NCBI GenBank assembly: GCA_002438635.1
Contig: DJPX01000034.1
Coordinates: 1 to 15,343 of the forward strand
Origin: Bacteroidales bacterium UBA6401
GTDB taxonomy: Bacteria; Bacteroidota; Bacteroidia; Bacteroidales; UBA932
Reading direction: 5' to 3'
Length of the DNA: 15,343 bases
Positions within the stretch are counted from its first letter, which is position 1. Every line of letters starts with the position of its first letter. The notes below the pieces were generated by a model. It was given only the letters and a program-made list of their open reading frames with translations. It was not told where the DNA came from and ran no database searches. Shown in pieces: positions 1-6,576 of the stretch. Both the position numbers and the translations under genes were made by a program.

Positions 1-82
1 CAAATTTTTATTAATCTAAGTAGCTTTCAAACCACAAAAATAAACGCACAATAAACTCAAATTTCTACTATGCTTACAAAAG

Positions 83-112
83 CAAATATACGCAAAATTT
101 TATTATCGCAAA
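83..112 (-). promoter_or_regulatory. Leftward sigma-ABfr-type promoter for a gene beyond the left edge
   Basis: On the minus strand there is a TTTG (112 to 109), an 18-nt spacer and TATATTTG (90 to 83), a near-perfect match to the Bacteroidota -33/-7 consensus. Transcription would start near 76 and run leftward out of the window. No ATG occurs on the minus strand between 76 and 1, so the gene it serves starts outside the window and has a leader of at least about 75 nt. Confidence 0.5.
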
Positions 113-300
113 GAAATATTAGAAATTTATTACAAATAATTTTTGATATGTAGTACCTCCTATCATCGAATGTAGACCATATAGTATCCGAGATTATAAT
201 ATTCACTATAGCTTTAGTAAAGAAACACTTTTTAAAAGTATGATTATTTCAGAAATATTTTTCCATCAACCCCTTATATATCAGTTAGACCTTAAATGGG

Positions 301-521
301 CTCAGGGGGGAGAAACCCTGTGTATTGCTTGACCACTTGGGACGAATCATCTTGTGTTAGGATACTCAATCCTAAACCCGAAATTCACCTTTATGCGTGC
401 CCCCCATTTTATGCACTTCCAGAAAGGATAAAGTCTAGAGGTGATCGCAGAAAATGTTCACCTTTACTTACTACACTTCATAAACGCCCTTACAAGGCAC
501 TTTGACTCCAAAGGTGTTTTT
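301..521 (+). ncRNA. Candidate structured RNA of unknown family in a gene-free region
   Basis: Positions 1-777 contain no convincing gene, and this part is more GC-rich than its flanks. On the plus strand it can form several hairpins: CAGGG/CCCTG around 303-320, a perfect 7-bp stem TTAGGAT/ATCCTAA (357-363 with 369-375), AGGTGA/TCACCT (439-444 with 458-463), and a terminator-like stem followed by five T at 494-521. The small reading frame at 296-505 looks like no known protein. I tried to read the stretch as tmRNA, RNase P RNA or SRP RNA and could not find their conserved motifs. No good promoter is visible just upstream; TAGCTTTA near 213 is only a partial match. It could equally be decayed coding or mobile-element sequence. 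Confidence 0.22.
494..521 (+). terminator. Terminator-like hairpin with T-run
   Basis: CACTTTG (498-504) pairs with CAAAGGTG (509-516) with one bulged G. The stem can be extended by G-U and A-U pairs from 494-497 into the TTTTT run at 517-521. This fits an intrinsic terminator for a plus-strand transcript, but no gene precedes it, so its meaning depends on the candidate RNA being real. Confidence 0.35.
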
Positions 522-627
522 CAGGTTCAAAAGGATTATCGTTTTGTATTTGGTCGGTGAAAATAAATCTTTAACTACTTGAACACATATTATTGCAGAT
601 AATTCCTTAAAGTAACGTAAAAAAAAT

Positions 628-692
628 AACCTGCGTCAGATTAGCATTAGATTTTCGAGAAACCAAAAAGATTTACTAAGATGATGCAGGTT
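628..692 (-). repeat. Dispersed repeat A, copy 1 (complete, with inverted ends)
   Basis: The element is bounded by the inverted ends AACCTGCGTCA (628-638) and TGATGCAGGTT (682-692), with imperfect pairing continuing inward, so it can fold into a long hairpin. Read on the minus strand, its first 29 bases after the AA (690 to 662) are identical to 15111-15139, and its second half matches copy 2 at 14044-14083. It lies 85 nt beyond the stop codon of the META-domain gene, just past that gene's terminator. No transposase is nearby, so it resembles a REP- or MITE-like intergenic element. Confidence 0.75.
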
Positions 693-714
693 ACAAAAGA
701 CTGGGGCTGCAAAC

Positions 715-755
715 AAAAAAAAACCTCATAATATTAATGTTCATATTATGAGGTT
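715..755 (-). terminator. Intrinsic terminator of the rubrerythrin-META operon
   Basis: A perfect 13-bp inverted repeat, AACCTCATAATAT (722-734) and its complement (743-755), encloses an 8-nt loop. On the minus strand it is followed by nine T (723 to 715). It lies 23 nt after the stop codon of the META-domain lipoprotein gene. The stem is AT-rich but long. Confidence 0.8.
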
Positions 756-777
756 ATAGTAAATTACTTTGAAAACC

Positions 778-1182
778 CTACTGGGCAACCAGCACCATAA
801 CAGTCTGTCCCGAAATATTTTTAAGATAGAGTTTTCCATCAACTATGGAATAATTTGTCACACTTCCAAGAGCATGTATGTAAGCACTCTCCACTTCCAT
901 AGAATGAGGATCTGCCGCCATCTTAGTCATAGGACCATCACTAAAATTAATCTTATCTTCATCAATAGAGATGTTTCCATTAAGATTGTTAACCCCAGTG
1001 ACACCATAATACTTCCTCTCAGCAGAATTAATCTCTAAAGAAGGCTCATTGAACGTGTCACCTATTTCCACAGAATCAATGCTTTCTACCTTCCATTTCC
1101 CATCTAACTCTTTATGTACACAAGAATTAGCAATTAAAACAGATGCCGCAAGAAAAAAGAGCAAAAATTTATTCCCTATCAT
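778..1182 (-). CDS. META-domain (HslJ-like) lipoprotein
   Basis: A 134-residue lipoprotein. An N-terminal hydrophobic segment ends in the lipobox IANSC with Cys21 as the probable lipid anchor, so the mature protein should sit in the cell envelope. The rest matches the META/HslJ fold: a start at LDGKWKVESI, a central GVTGVNNLNG where the family has a G-C-N-x-x-x-G element, then TKMAA followed by an E-rich helix and the closing strands around YSIVDGKLYLKN. The usual Cys of the T-M-A-C motif is Ala here. META proteins have been linked to heat or novobiocin resistance in Escherichia coli, but their chemistry is unknown. The ATG chosen (1182) lies 2 nt after the rubrerythrin stop; a TTG at 1188 is possible but would overlap it. 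The gene is probably cotranscribed with rubrerythrin and ends before the terminator at 715-755. Confidence 0.85.
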   Translation of the reverse strand: MIGNKFLLFFLAASVLIANSCVHKELDGKWKVESIDSVEIGDTFNEPSLEINSAERKYYGVTGVNNLNGNISIDEDKINFSDGPMTKMAADPHSMEVESAYIHALGSVTNYSIVDGKLYLKNISGQTVMVLVAQ

Positions 1183-1184
1183 AA

Positions 1185-1724
1185 TCAATAATTCTCAGCA
1201 TGTAATTCAAAGTATGACTGAGGATGAGCGCATACAGGACAAACTTCAGGAGCTTTAGTTCCAACCACGATGTGACCGCAATTACGGCACTCCCATACCT
1301 TAACTTCACTCTTTTCAAAAACCTCCTTCATTTCAACATTATGCAGTAGTGCACGATATCTTTCCTCGTGATGTTTTTCGATCTGTGCCACCATTCTGAA
1401 TTTTCTTGCCAATTCCGGAAAACCTTCTTCCTCGGCAACTTTTGCAAAGCCCTCGTACATGTCGGTCCACTCATAATTCTCCCCCGCTGCAGCAGTTTCA
1501 AGATTTTGTTCGGTATCTCCAATTCCATTCAATTCTTTAAACCACAACTTTGCATGTTCTTTTTCATTATCAGCTGTTTTTAAGAATAACTCGGCGATCT
1601 GTTCATAACCTTCTTTCTTTGCTTTTGAAGCAAAAAACGTGTATTTATTGCGAGCTTGAGACTCACCTGCAAATGCAGCCTCCAGATTTTTTTCGGTCTG
1701 GGTACCTGAATACTTAGTTTTCAT
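1185..1724 (-). CDS. rbr: Rubrerythrin
   Basis: A 179-residue non-haem diiron peroxidase of the cytoplasm, which reduces hydrogen peroxide to water in anaerobes. The ferritin-like domain (about residues 8-135) has the expected iron ligands: Glu21 in FAGESQAR, Glu54 and His57 in NEKEHAK, Glu82 and Glu85 in AAGENYEW, and Glu116 with His119 in IEKHHEERY. A C-terminal rubredoxin-like domain carries the FeS4 site as two C-x2-C pairs, Cys146/149 and Cys162/165. Length and domain order are those of classical rubrerythrin, with nothing missing. The gene is divergent from a flavodiiron protein across 53 bp, so peroxide and oxygen scavenging sit side by side. The ATG at 1724 starts MKTKYSGTQTEKNL, the usual rubrerythrin N terminus. 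Confidence 0.96.
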   Translation of the reverse strand: MKTKYSGTQTEKNLEAAFAGESQARNKYTFFASKAKKEGYEQIAELFLKTADNEKEHAKLWFKELNGIGDTEQNLETAAAGENYEWTDMYEGFAKVAEEEGFPELARKFRMVAQIEKHHEERYRALLHNVEMKEVFEKSEVKVWECRNCGHIVVGTKAPEVCPVCAHPQSYFELHAENY

Positions 1725-1734
1725 ATCGTATGTT

Positions 1735-1765
1735 AAAAATTAAATAACTATTTTTGTGCTACAAA
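1735..1765 (-). promoter_or_regulatory. Probable rubrerythrin promoter
   Basis: On the minus strand TTTG (1765 to 1762) is followed by a 19-nt spacer and TAATTTTT (1742 to 1735), which lacks only the final G of the Bacteroidota -7 element. The start point would fall near 1730, leaving a leader of only a few nucleotides before the ATG at 1724. Confidence 0.45.
1749..1756 (+). promoter_or_regulatory. -7 element for the flavodiiron operon
   Basis: TATTTTTG matches TAnnTTTG exactly and lies 21 nt before the ATG at 1778, giving a leader of about 15-18 nt. No good TTTG is found at the right distance upstream. The element sits inside the spacer of the opposing rubrerythrin promoter, so the two cannot easily be occupied together. 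Confidence 0.45.
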
Positions 1766-1777
1766 ATTCAGTCCTAA

Positions 1778-2950
1778 ATGGTAAGAAAACTTAACGAGAT
1801 GGTCAAGTATATCGGAGTAGACGATATAGACCTTGATTTATTTGAAAATCAATATTATTTGCCACATGGAATGGCATATAACTCTTATTTGATTCTGGAT
1901 GAAAAGGTCGCACTGCTCGACACCACAGATTCCAGAACGTCTGGCAAATGGAAGGACGCTCTTTTGGAAGGCCTAGAAGGAAGAGTTCCCGATTATCTTA
2001 TTATCCAACATCTTGAGCCGGACCATTCCGCTTTAATCAAATGGGTCATAGAACGCTTCCCTAATATTACCCTTGTAGGAAGTGCCAGAGTATTTTCTAT
2101 GCTGCCTCAATTTTTTGAAGATATCGAGCTGCATTCAACATTGACAGTAAAGGATGGCGATATCCTTGACTTAGGTACACATAAATTGCAGTTTTTTACC
2201 GCTCCTATGGTGCATTGGCCAGAAGTCATAGTCAGCTATGATATTACAGATGAAGCCCTATATAGCGCAGATGCGTTCGGAAAGTTCGGTGCTTTATCTG
2301 AATGCGGGTTTTATGGTAGCGAAGACGTGGATTGGGCCGCTGAAGCTAGAAGATACTATTTTAACATAGTAGGAAAATATGGAGTTCAAGTGCAGACACT
2401 GCTTAAAAAATGTGCAAATCTGAAGATCTCCAGAATTCGTCCGCTTCATGGCCCTATGCTTGAATACGAAACGGAAAATTACTTAGAATTATACGATATC
2501 TGGAGTTCATATAGAAGCGAAAGTGAAGGCGTTTTCGTTATATGCGCAAGTATCCATGGTGGCACTATGAAAGCCGCTGAATATATCGTAGAGAAATTAC
2601 AAGAAAACGGAGAAATGGTGACACTATGCGACTTATGTCATTGTGATATATCCGAAAGCATAGGAAATGCCTTTAAACATTCACGTTTGGTACTATGTGC
2701 TTCTTCTTACGATGGAAGCCTTTTTACGCCAATGTATAACTTTCTACATATATTGCAATTGAAGGGCTTTTGTAAACGAAAAGTTGCCATAGTGGAAAAT
2801 GGTTCTTGGGCTCCAAGTGCAGGACGCGTTATGAAAGAGATGCTTTCCTGCATGAAAGATATTGAAATAGTAGAGCCAATGGTCACGCTGAAAAGTACTA
2901 TGAAAAGCACTGATAAAGAACTGCTTGATAATCTTATAGAGAATATATGA
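1778..2950 (+). CDS. Flavodiiron protein (FprA-type oxygen / nitric oxide reductase)
   Basis: A 390-residue cytoplasmic enzyme of the flavodiiron family, which reduces oxygen to water or nitric oxide to nitrous oxide. The N-terminal metallo-beta-lactamase-like domain (about residues 10-245) keeps all diiron ligands: His78, Glu80 and Asp82 in the HLEPDH motif, His146 in MVHWPE, Asp165 in SADAFG and His224 in PLHGP. The flavodoxin domain (about 250-390) binds FMN through the ASIHGGT loop. There is no C-terminal rubredoxin or reductase extension, so this is the simple class and needs an outside electron donor. Another ATG at 1799 would give MVKYIGVDD; 1778 fits the promoter distance better. The gene overlaps the next one by four bases (ATGA), which suggests translational coupling. 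Confidence 0.93.
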   Translation: MVRKLNEMVKYIGVDDIDLDLFENQYYLPHGMAYNSYLILDEKVALLDTTDSRTSGKWKDALLEGLEGRVPDYLIIQHLEPDHSALIKWVIERFPNITLVGSARVFSMLPQFFEDIELHSTLTVKDGDILDLGTHKLQFFTAPMVHWPEVIVSYDITDEALYSADAFGKFGALSECGFYGSEDVDWAAEARRYYFNIVGKYGVQVQTLLKKCANLKISRIRPLHGPMLEYETENYLELYDIWSSYRSESEGVFVICASIHGGTMKAAEYIVEKLQENGEMVTLCDLCHCDISESIGNAFKHSRLVLCASSYDGSLFTPMYNFLHILQLKGFCKRKVAIVENGSWAPSAGRVMKEMLSCMKDIEIVEPMVTLKSTMKSTDKELLDNLIENI

Positions 2951-3876
2951 AAGTCAGAGAGACTATAGTGATAGTAGCTCTTGCCACGTGCTGTTTACTT
3001 TCTTCTTGTGGTAATAGAAGAGGTGCTCATCACGCTTGTAGCCAAGATTCTAGAAAAGATTCGACAGAATTCACTATGATAAAGGTTCCTACCATCATTA
3101 ACGACGAGCAGCAGAGGATGGATTATATAATGTCACATTATTGGGAGCATCTTAGCGAAAGATGTTATGCAGAGCAGGTAGAAAAGCAATTTTCGAATTG
3201 GATATGGCTTAGTGAGCGAACCGATATAAATACAGCAGGAAATTCCCTTATCCAAGCTTATCAAAAATCGCCACAGAGGATATTACACTTATCCGAAAAA
3301 TATCTTTACGATCCTCAGTCACCTTATAGGAATGAAGACCTTTATGGCAGGTTAGCTGCTTATATAGGGGGTGACTTGGCCCAAACTGCTAAATTATGCG
3401 CGCTTAATGCCGTGGGAACTCGTGCTGCCGATTTTTTAATGGAAGATGCTCGCGGACATCAGTTTACCTTATATAGTATAAAAGCACCTTATACTCTGCT
3501 ATTTTTTAGTAATCCATATTGTAATGCCTGTAAGGAGATTATAGAAACACTAAAAGGGAGCGATTTAGTATCCGACGCCCTGAATAACAAGATACTAATG
3601 GTGGTGAATATGTATATAGATGAAGATCTGGAACAATGGCGTTCATATCTAGGCAACTATCCTCGTATATGGAGAACCGCATACGATCCTACTTTTACAT
3701 TAAGAGATTCTGAAAAATATAATATAAGGGCCATACCATCTTTGTATCTTTTGGATGATAATAAGGTAGTATTGCTAAAAGATGCACCGACGGATAAAAT
3801 TATGGCAAGATTGGCCATAGAGTTCAAAAAGTATCCACAGTTTGAAAAGTATTACGAAAACAACACAGAGAAATAG
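2947..3876 (+). CDS. DUF5106 / thioredoxin-like lipoprotein
   Basis: A 309-residue probable lipoprotein. The signal peptide ends in LLSSC with Cys21 as lipid anchor. Residues about 45-150 have the helical DUF5106-type pattern (YIMSHYWEHL near 60-69) often placed before a thioredoxin fold in Bacteroidota. Residues about 155-300 form a thioredoxin-like domain with the redox motif Cys192-Asn-Ala-Cys195 in SNPYCNACKE and the cis-proline Pro264 in RAIPSLYLLD, so it may be redox-active. Its location would be periplasmic or outer-membrane facing. It may act as a thiol-disulfide reductase for envelope proteins, but the substrate cannot be read from the sequence. Its start codon overlaps the flavodiiron stop, which ties its production to an oxygen-defence enzyme. 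Confidence 0.85.
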   Translation: MKVRETIVIVALATCCLLSSCGNRRGAHHACSQDSRKDSTEFTMIKVPTIINDEQQRMDYIMSHYWEHLSERCYAEQVEKQFSNWIWLSERTDINTAGNSLIQAYQKSPQRILHLSEKYLYDPQSPYRNEDLYGRLAAYIGGDLAQTAKLCALNAVGTRAADFLMEDARGHQFTLYSIKAPYTLLFFSNPYCNACKEIIETLKGSDLVSDALNNKILMVVNMYIDEDLEQWRSYLGNYPRIWRTAYDPTFTLRDSEKYNIRAIPSLYLLDDNKVVLLKDAPTDKIMARLAIEFKKYPQFEKYYENNTEK

Positions 3877-3917
3877 GAATATAACTATAAAGTAATTGAC
3901 ATTTAACAGAATCCAGC

Positions 3918-4313
3918 ATGGAAAACTTTATCAGAGAAGTAAAATACTACGAATGCGACAAGATGGGGATCACTCATCACTCTAACTATGTCCGTTTTAT
4001 GGAAGAAGCAAGAATTTATGTTCTTGATCAGTTAGGTTATGGCTTTGACAGGATGGAAGCCGAGGGTGTAGTTTCTCCTGTGGTAGCAATAAGCTGCGAA
4101 TACAAAAAACCGACCACCTTTAAAGACAAGATAGAGATAAGCCTAAAAGTAAAGGAAATATCTGAATTGAAAATTACTTTTTCATATACTATGAAAGTAA
4201 AAGGGATACTGGTATGTAAAGCTACCAGTACCCATTGTTTCATCTCTAATGGACGCCCTTTTTCATTTCAACTTAGATGGCCTGAACTTACAGAGAAGTT
4301 AATGGAGTTATAA
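3918..4313 (+). CDS. Hotdog-fold acyl-CoA thioesterase (YbgC/FcbC type)
   Basis: A 131-residue cytoplasmic thioesterase of the 4HBT superfamily, which hydrolyses acyl-CoA thioesters. The family signature is clear: YYECDKMGITHHSNYVRF near the N terminus, with the catalytic Asp14 followed by M-G and the H-x-N-Y that starts the long hotdog helix. The central strands and the CKATSTHCF strand complete the fold. Length is typical. A 41-nt gap separates it from the DUF5106 gene, without a recognisable promoter or terminator, so it is probably the last gene of the flavodiiron operon. It converges with the ROK kinase gene and overlaps it by six bases at the 3' ends. The natural substrate is unknown. 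Confidence 0.9.
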   Translation: MENFIREVKYYECDKMGITHHSNYVRFMEEARIYVLDQLGYGFDRMEAEGVVSPVVAISCEYKKPTTFKDKIEISLKVKEISELKITFSYTMKVKGILVCKATSTHCFISNGRPFSFQLRWPELTEKLMEL

Positions 4314-5279
4314 CTCCCAAGCTATCGCTGATGCTCCCAGTATAGCGGCGTCAGAGTCCTTTAACTCAGAGAATAATAACTGAACTTTATCCTTCCATAA
4401 AGGACATACTGTTTCATTCATTGCCTTTACAGCAGGCTCATACAGAAGCCTGCGGGCTTTTGCTACTCCTCCGAACAGAATAATGGCTTCCGGAGAAGAG
4501 AATGCTATAAAACCGGCCAATGCCTCCCCCAATACACGTCCGGTAAAGTCATAGACTTGATTAGCAATTTTATCCCCGGCAAATGCCGCATCCTGTACAT
4601 CCTTTGCGGTTATGTTATCAATGTCCCGTAAAAGGCTAGGCTCGTTTACATTAATCTCCAACAACTCCCTTGCGGTGCGAGAAATACCGATAGCCGAGCA
4701 ATATGTCTCTAGGCAGCCCGTATTTCCACATCCGCAGACACGTCCGTTATGATGAACCACTTGAACATGACCTAACTCCCCGGCAAATCCATCGTGCCCG
4801 TACACGATCTTTCCATCTATCACTATACCACTTCCCACACCTGTGCCAAGTGTGATAACAATAAAGTCTTTCATCCCCCTTGCAGCGCCATAGTACATCT
4901 CCCCTAGCGCTGCAGCATTGGCATCGTTTGTAAGAGCGACCGGCATACCATCCAAGGCAGTTGAAAGCATATTGGCAAATGGTACTACTTTTCCACTTGC
5001 CCAAGTGAGGTTCGCAGCGTTGTCGATAGAGCCGTGGCGATAATTGGCACAAGGCGCGCCCGCTCCAATTCCAACTACCTGACCATCAGCACCACTTTTC
5101 GTTATAAGGGCCTTGATCGCTTCAGCCAGTGATGTTACGAATTCCTGAGCATCTGTGTGCCTATTTGATGCTATAGCCGTTTCACTGACTACATTACCGC
5201 GTCTGTCAATAAGGCCAATCTTGGCGCTTTGACCGCCAATATCGACCCCTACTACATAATTTTTACCTTGAAAGTTCAT
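4308..5279 (-). CDS. ROK-family sugar kinase (glucokinase-like)
   Basis: A 323-residue cytoplasmic kinase that probably phosphorylates glucose or a related hexose at C6 with ATP. Visible signatures are the first phosphate loop GVDIGGQSAKIGLID with Asp13, the sugar-binding TNDANAA with the catalytic Asp119, the second phosphate loop ITLGTGVGSG, the E-L-G-H element with Glu168 and His171, and the ROK zinc site Cys182-x-Cys184-x4-Cys189 followed by LETYCS. No N-terminal helix-turn-helix is present, so it is an enzyme and not a NagC/XylR-type repressor. The exact sugar (glucose, mannose, N-acetylated hexosamine) cannot be decided from sequence alone. It has its own promoter right after the terminator of the upstream acyltransferase gene. 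Its last codons are read on both strands with the thioesterase gene. Confidence 0.92.
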   Translation of the reverse strand: MNFQGKNYVVGVDIGGQSAKIGLIDRRGNVVSETAIASNRHTDAQEFVTSLAEAIKALITKSGADGQVVGIGAGAPCANYRHGSIDNAANLTWASGKVVPFANMLSTALDGMPVALTNDANAAALGEMYYGAARGMKDFIVITLGTGVGSGIVIDGKIVYGHDGFAGELGHVQVVHHNGRVCGCGNTGCLETYCSAIGISRTARELLEINVNEPSLLRDIDNITAKDVQDAAFAGDKIANQVYDFTGRVLGEALAGFIAFSSPEAIILFGGVAKARRLLYEPAVKAMNETVCPLWKDKVQLLFSELKDSDAAILGASAIAWEL

Positions 5280-5322
5280 AATGCTATTTTTCTAGTGATT
5301 ATCTACTATGTCAAAATCTTTT

Positions 5323-5330
5323 CAAATATA
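5323..5330 (-). promoter_or_regulatory. -7 element for the ROK kinase gene
   Basis: TATATTTG on the minus strand (5330 to 5323) is a perfect TAnnTTTG. Transcription would begin near 5316 and give a leader of about 37 nt before the ATG at 5279. The position where a -33 TTTG should lie falls inside the terminator hairpin of the upstream gene and has no good match. Confidence 0.5.
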
Positions 5331-5333
5331 ATC

Positions 5334-5368
5334 AAAAAACCGCCCATTGGCACTATAGCGTGGGGCGG
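5334..5368 (-). terminator. Intrinsic terminator of the GNAT acyltransferase gene
   Basis: On the minus strand CCGCCC (5368 to 5363) pairs with GGGCGG (5345 to 5340). A small inner CAC/GTG stem closes the loop, and six T follow (5339 to 5334). The GC-rich stem begins 22 nt after the stop codon, which is a textbook intrinsic terminator. Confidence 0.85.
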
Positions 5369-5390
5369 ATTCTAATTAATTTTGCAAAAT

Positions 5391-6518
5391 TTACTGAATC
5401 TTTTTTATATAACTGCGACGTAGCATATATTGGGTGTGATCGTATTTATTGAACATATTCTGCACCTCTACATTATCATCGAGTTGTGGATTCGTTATGA
5501 GCCATTTAATGTTTCTCTTCTTAAGACTAGCCAATAGATACTGGAACATAGGAACGAAGGCTCCCTTACCTTGATACTCTGGCAGTATACCTATCATTAG
5601 AGCTTCGAGCGTATCGTTTTTCCTTAAGGCATGAAAAATACGGAATATTCCGAAAGGTAGAAGGTGGCCTTTACTCTTTTTTACGGCTTTAGCTAGCGAA
5701 GGTACACAGAAGGCAAATCCCACTATCTTATCCTCAGCATCAGCTACCACACAGACGAAGTCCACATCCAGGATAGGAGCATAAATATTAAGATAACTCT
5801 TTATCTGCCTATCAGTAAGAGGCGTAAATTCATATAGCGGAGCAAAAGTCTCGTTATACATATGGAATAACGCCATGCCATATTTCTTCACAAGTGTCCT
5901 CGTGTTTTTAGCGTGAAGAAGATGCAGCCCGTACTTCTCGGTAATCAGATTAGACATCCTATCCAGGCGTTCCACACTATCAGGAACACGGATAAGTTTC
6001 TGATCCCATTGTGCACCCACCTCGAAGCCAAGCTCCTTTAAGCGCGTTTCATAGTATGGATAATTATATAGTGTGGTGAATGGGGTCAACTTGTCAAAGC
6101 CCTCAACAAGAAGACCTTCCTTGTCCATATCGGTGAATCCGAATGGACCAATTATGGTATCCATACCATAACTTTTTCCCCATTGTTCCACTGCATCGAT
6201 TAGAGATTTAAGGACATCCGCATCATCTATGAAATCGAGCCATCCGAAACGGACAGTCTTTGAATTACGAATCTCATTAGACTTACGATTAATTATACCG
6301 GCAACCCTACCTACGACATTATTATTTTCGTCATAGGCAAGCCATTGCTTTGATATACAAAAATCATAAGCGGCATTTTTCTTAGGGTTGAATGCGTCGT
6401 ACTCGTCACCAATTAGCGCCGGCACCCAGTATTTATTCCCTTTGTAAAGCTTTTCTGGATAGTGAATAAACGTATATAACCGCTTACGAGTATTCACTTC
6501 TTTTATAACTACATTCAT
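5391..6518 (-). CDS. GNAT-superfamily acyltransferase (YghO-like, long form)
   Basis: A 375-residue cytoplasmic protein. The C-terminal half (about 195-370) has the GNAT fold, with the acyl-CoA-binding motif in ILPEYQGKGAF (311-321). The N-terminal half (1-185) belongs to the same kind of long GNAT protein: LYKGNKYWVP (24-33), a VVGRVAGIIN strand (68-77), and the conserved stretch GPFGFTDMDKEGLLVEGFDK (124-143), then NYPYYETRLKELGF. I recognise the family from Bacteroidota and from YghO of enterobacteria, but not the substrate. Some long GNAT proteins act as N-acyltransferases in bacterial ceramide synthesis, so that is one possibility; it is not shown here. The reading frame is open back to 6674, but the extra 52 residues are antisense to the radical SAM gene, and the promoter at 6544-6551 lies downstream of that start. 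The ATG at 6518 is therefore chosen. Confidence 0.8.
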   Translation of the reverse strand: MNVVIKEVNTRKRLYTFIHYPEKLYKGNKYWVPALIGDEYDAFNPKKNAAYDFCISKQWLAYDENNNVVGRVAGIINRKSNEIRNSKTVRFGWLDFIDDADVLKSLIDAVEQWGKSYGMDTIIGPFGFTDMDKEGLLVEGFDKLTPFTTLYNYPYYETRLKELGFEVGAQWDQKLIRVPDSVERLDRMSNLITEKYGLHLLHAKNTRTLVKKYGMALFHMYNETFAPLYEFTPLTDRQIKSYLNIYAPILDVDFVCVVADAEDKIVGFAFCVPSLAKAVKKSKGHLLPFGIFRIFHALRKNDTLEALMIGILPEYQGKGAFVPMFQYLLASLKKRNIKWLITNPQLDDNVEVQNMFNKYDHTQYMLRRSYIKKIQ

Positions 6519-6540
6519 GTTCTTAGGTTTTGTACAACGC

Positions 6541-6571
6541 TTGCAAATATAGTAAAAAGAACTTAATTTTG
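6541..6571 (+). promoter_or_regulatory. Promoter of the radical SAM / surface-protein operon
   Basis: TTG (6541-6543), a spacer of exactly 20 nt and TAATTTTG (6564-6571) give a full match to the Bacteroidota consensus. The predicted start point (about 6575-6578) coincides with the ATG at 6577, so the transcript would be leaderless or nearly so. It is the only good promoter seen before the six-gene unit. Confidence 0.6.
6544..6551 (-). promoter_or_regulatory. -7 element for the GNAT acyltransferase gene
   Basis: TATATTTG on the minus strand (6551 to 6544) is a perfect TAnnTTTG and gives a leader of about 20 nt before the ATG at 6518. It lies inside the spacer of the rightward promoter at 6541-6571, so the two promoters should exclude each other. 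Confidence 0.5.
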
Positions 6572-6576
6572 TTCGA

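Noticed and set aside
60..71. AATTTCTACTAT, similar to part of Cas12a CRISPR repeats
   Set aside because: It occurs once, lacks the matching second half of the hairpin and lies in AT-rich DNA where such matches arise by chance.
155..161. AGGAGGT on the minus strand, a perfect ribosome-binding sequence
   Set aside because: No start codon follows at a suitable distance, and Bacteroidota rarely use this signal.
296..505. Open frame of 69 codons on the plus strand in the left gene-free region
   Set aside because: Its product has no signal, domain or family resemblance, no promoter or leader is near, and the DNA is better explained by hairpins.
769..1038. 89-codon plus-strand frame opposite the META lipoprotein
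   Set aside because: It is the antisense shadow of a recognisable lipoprotein gene and has no features of its own.
1180..1188. TTG start at 1188 for the META lipoprotein
   Set aside because: An ATG two codons later lies just past the rubrerythrin stop and leaves a normal signal peptide.
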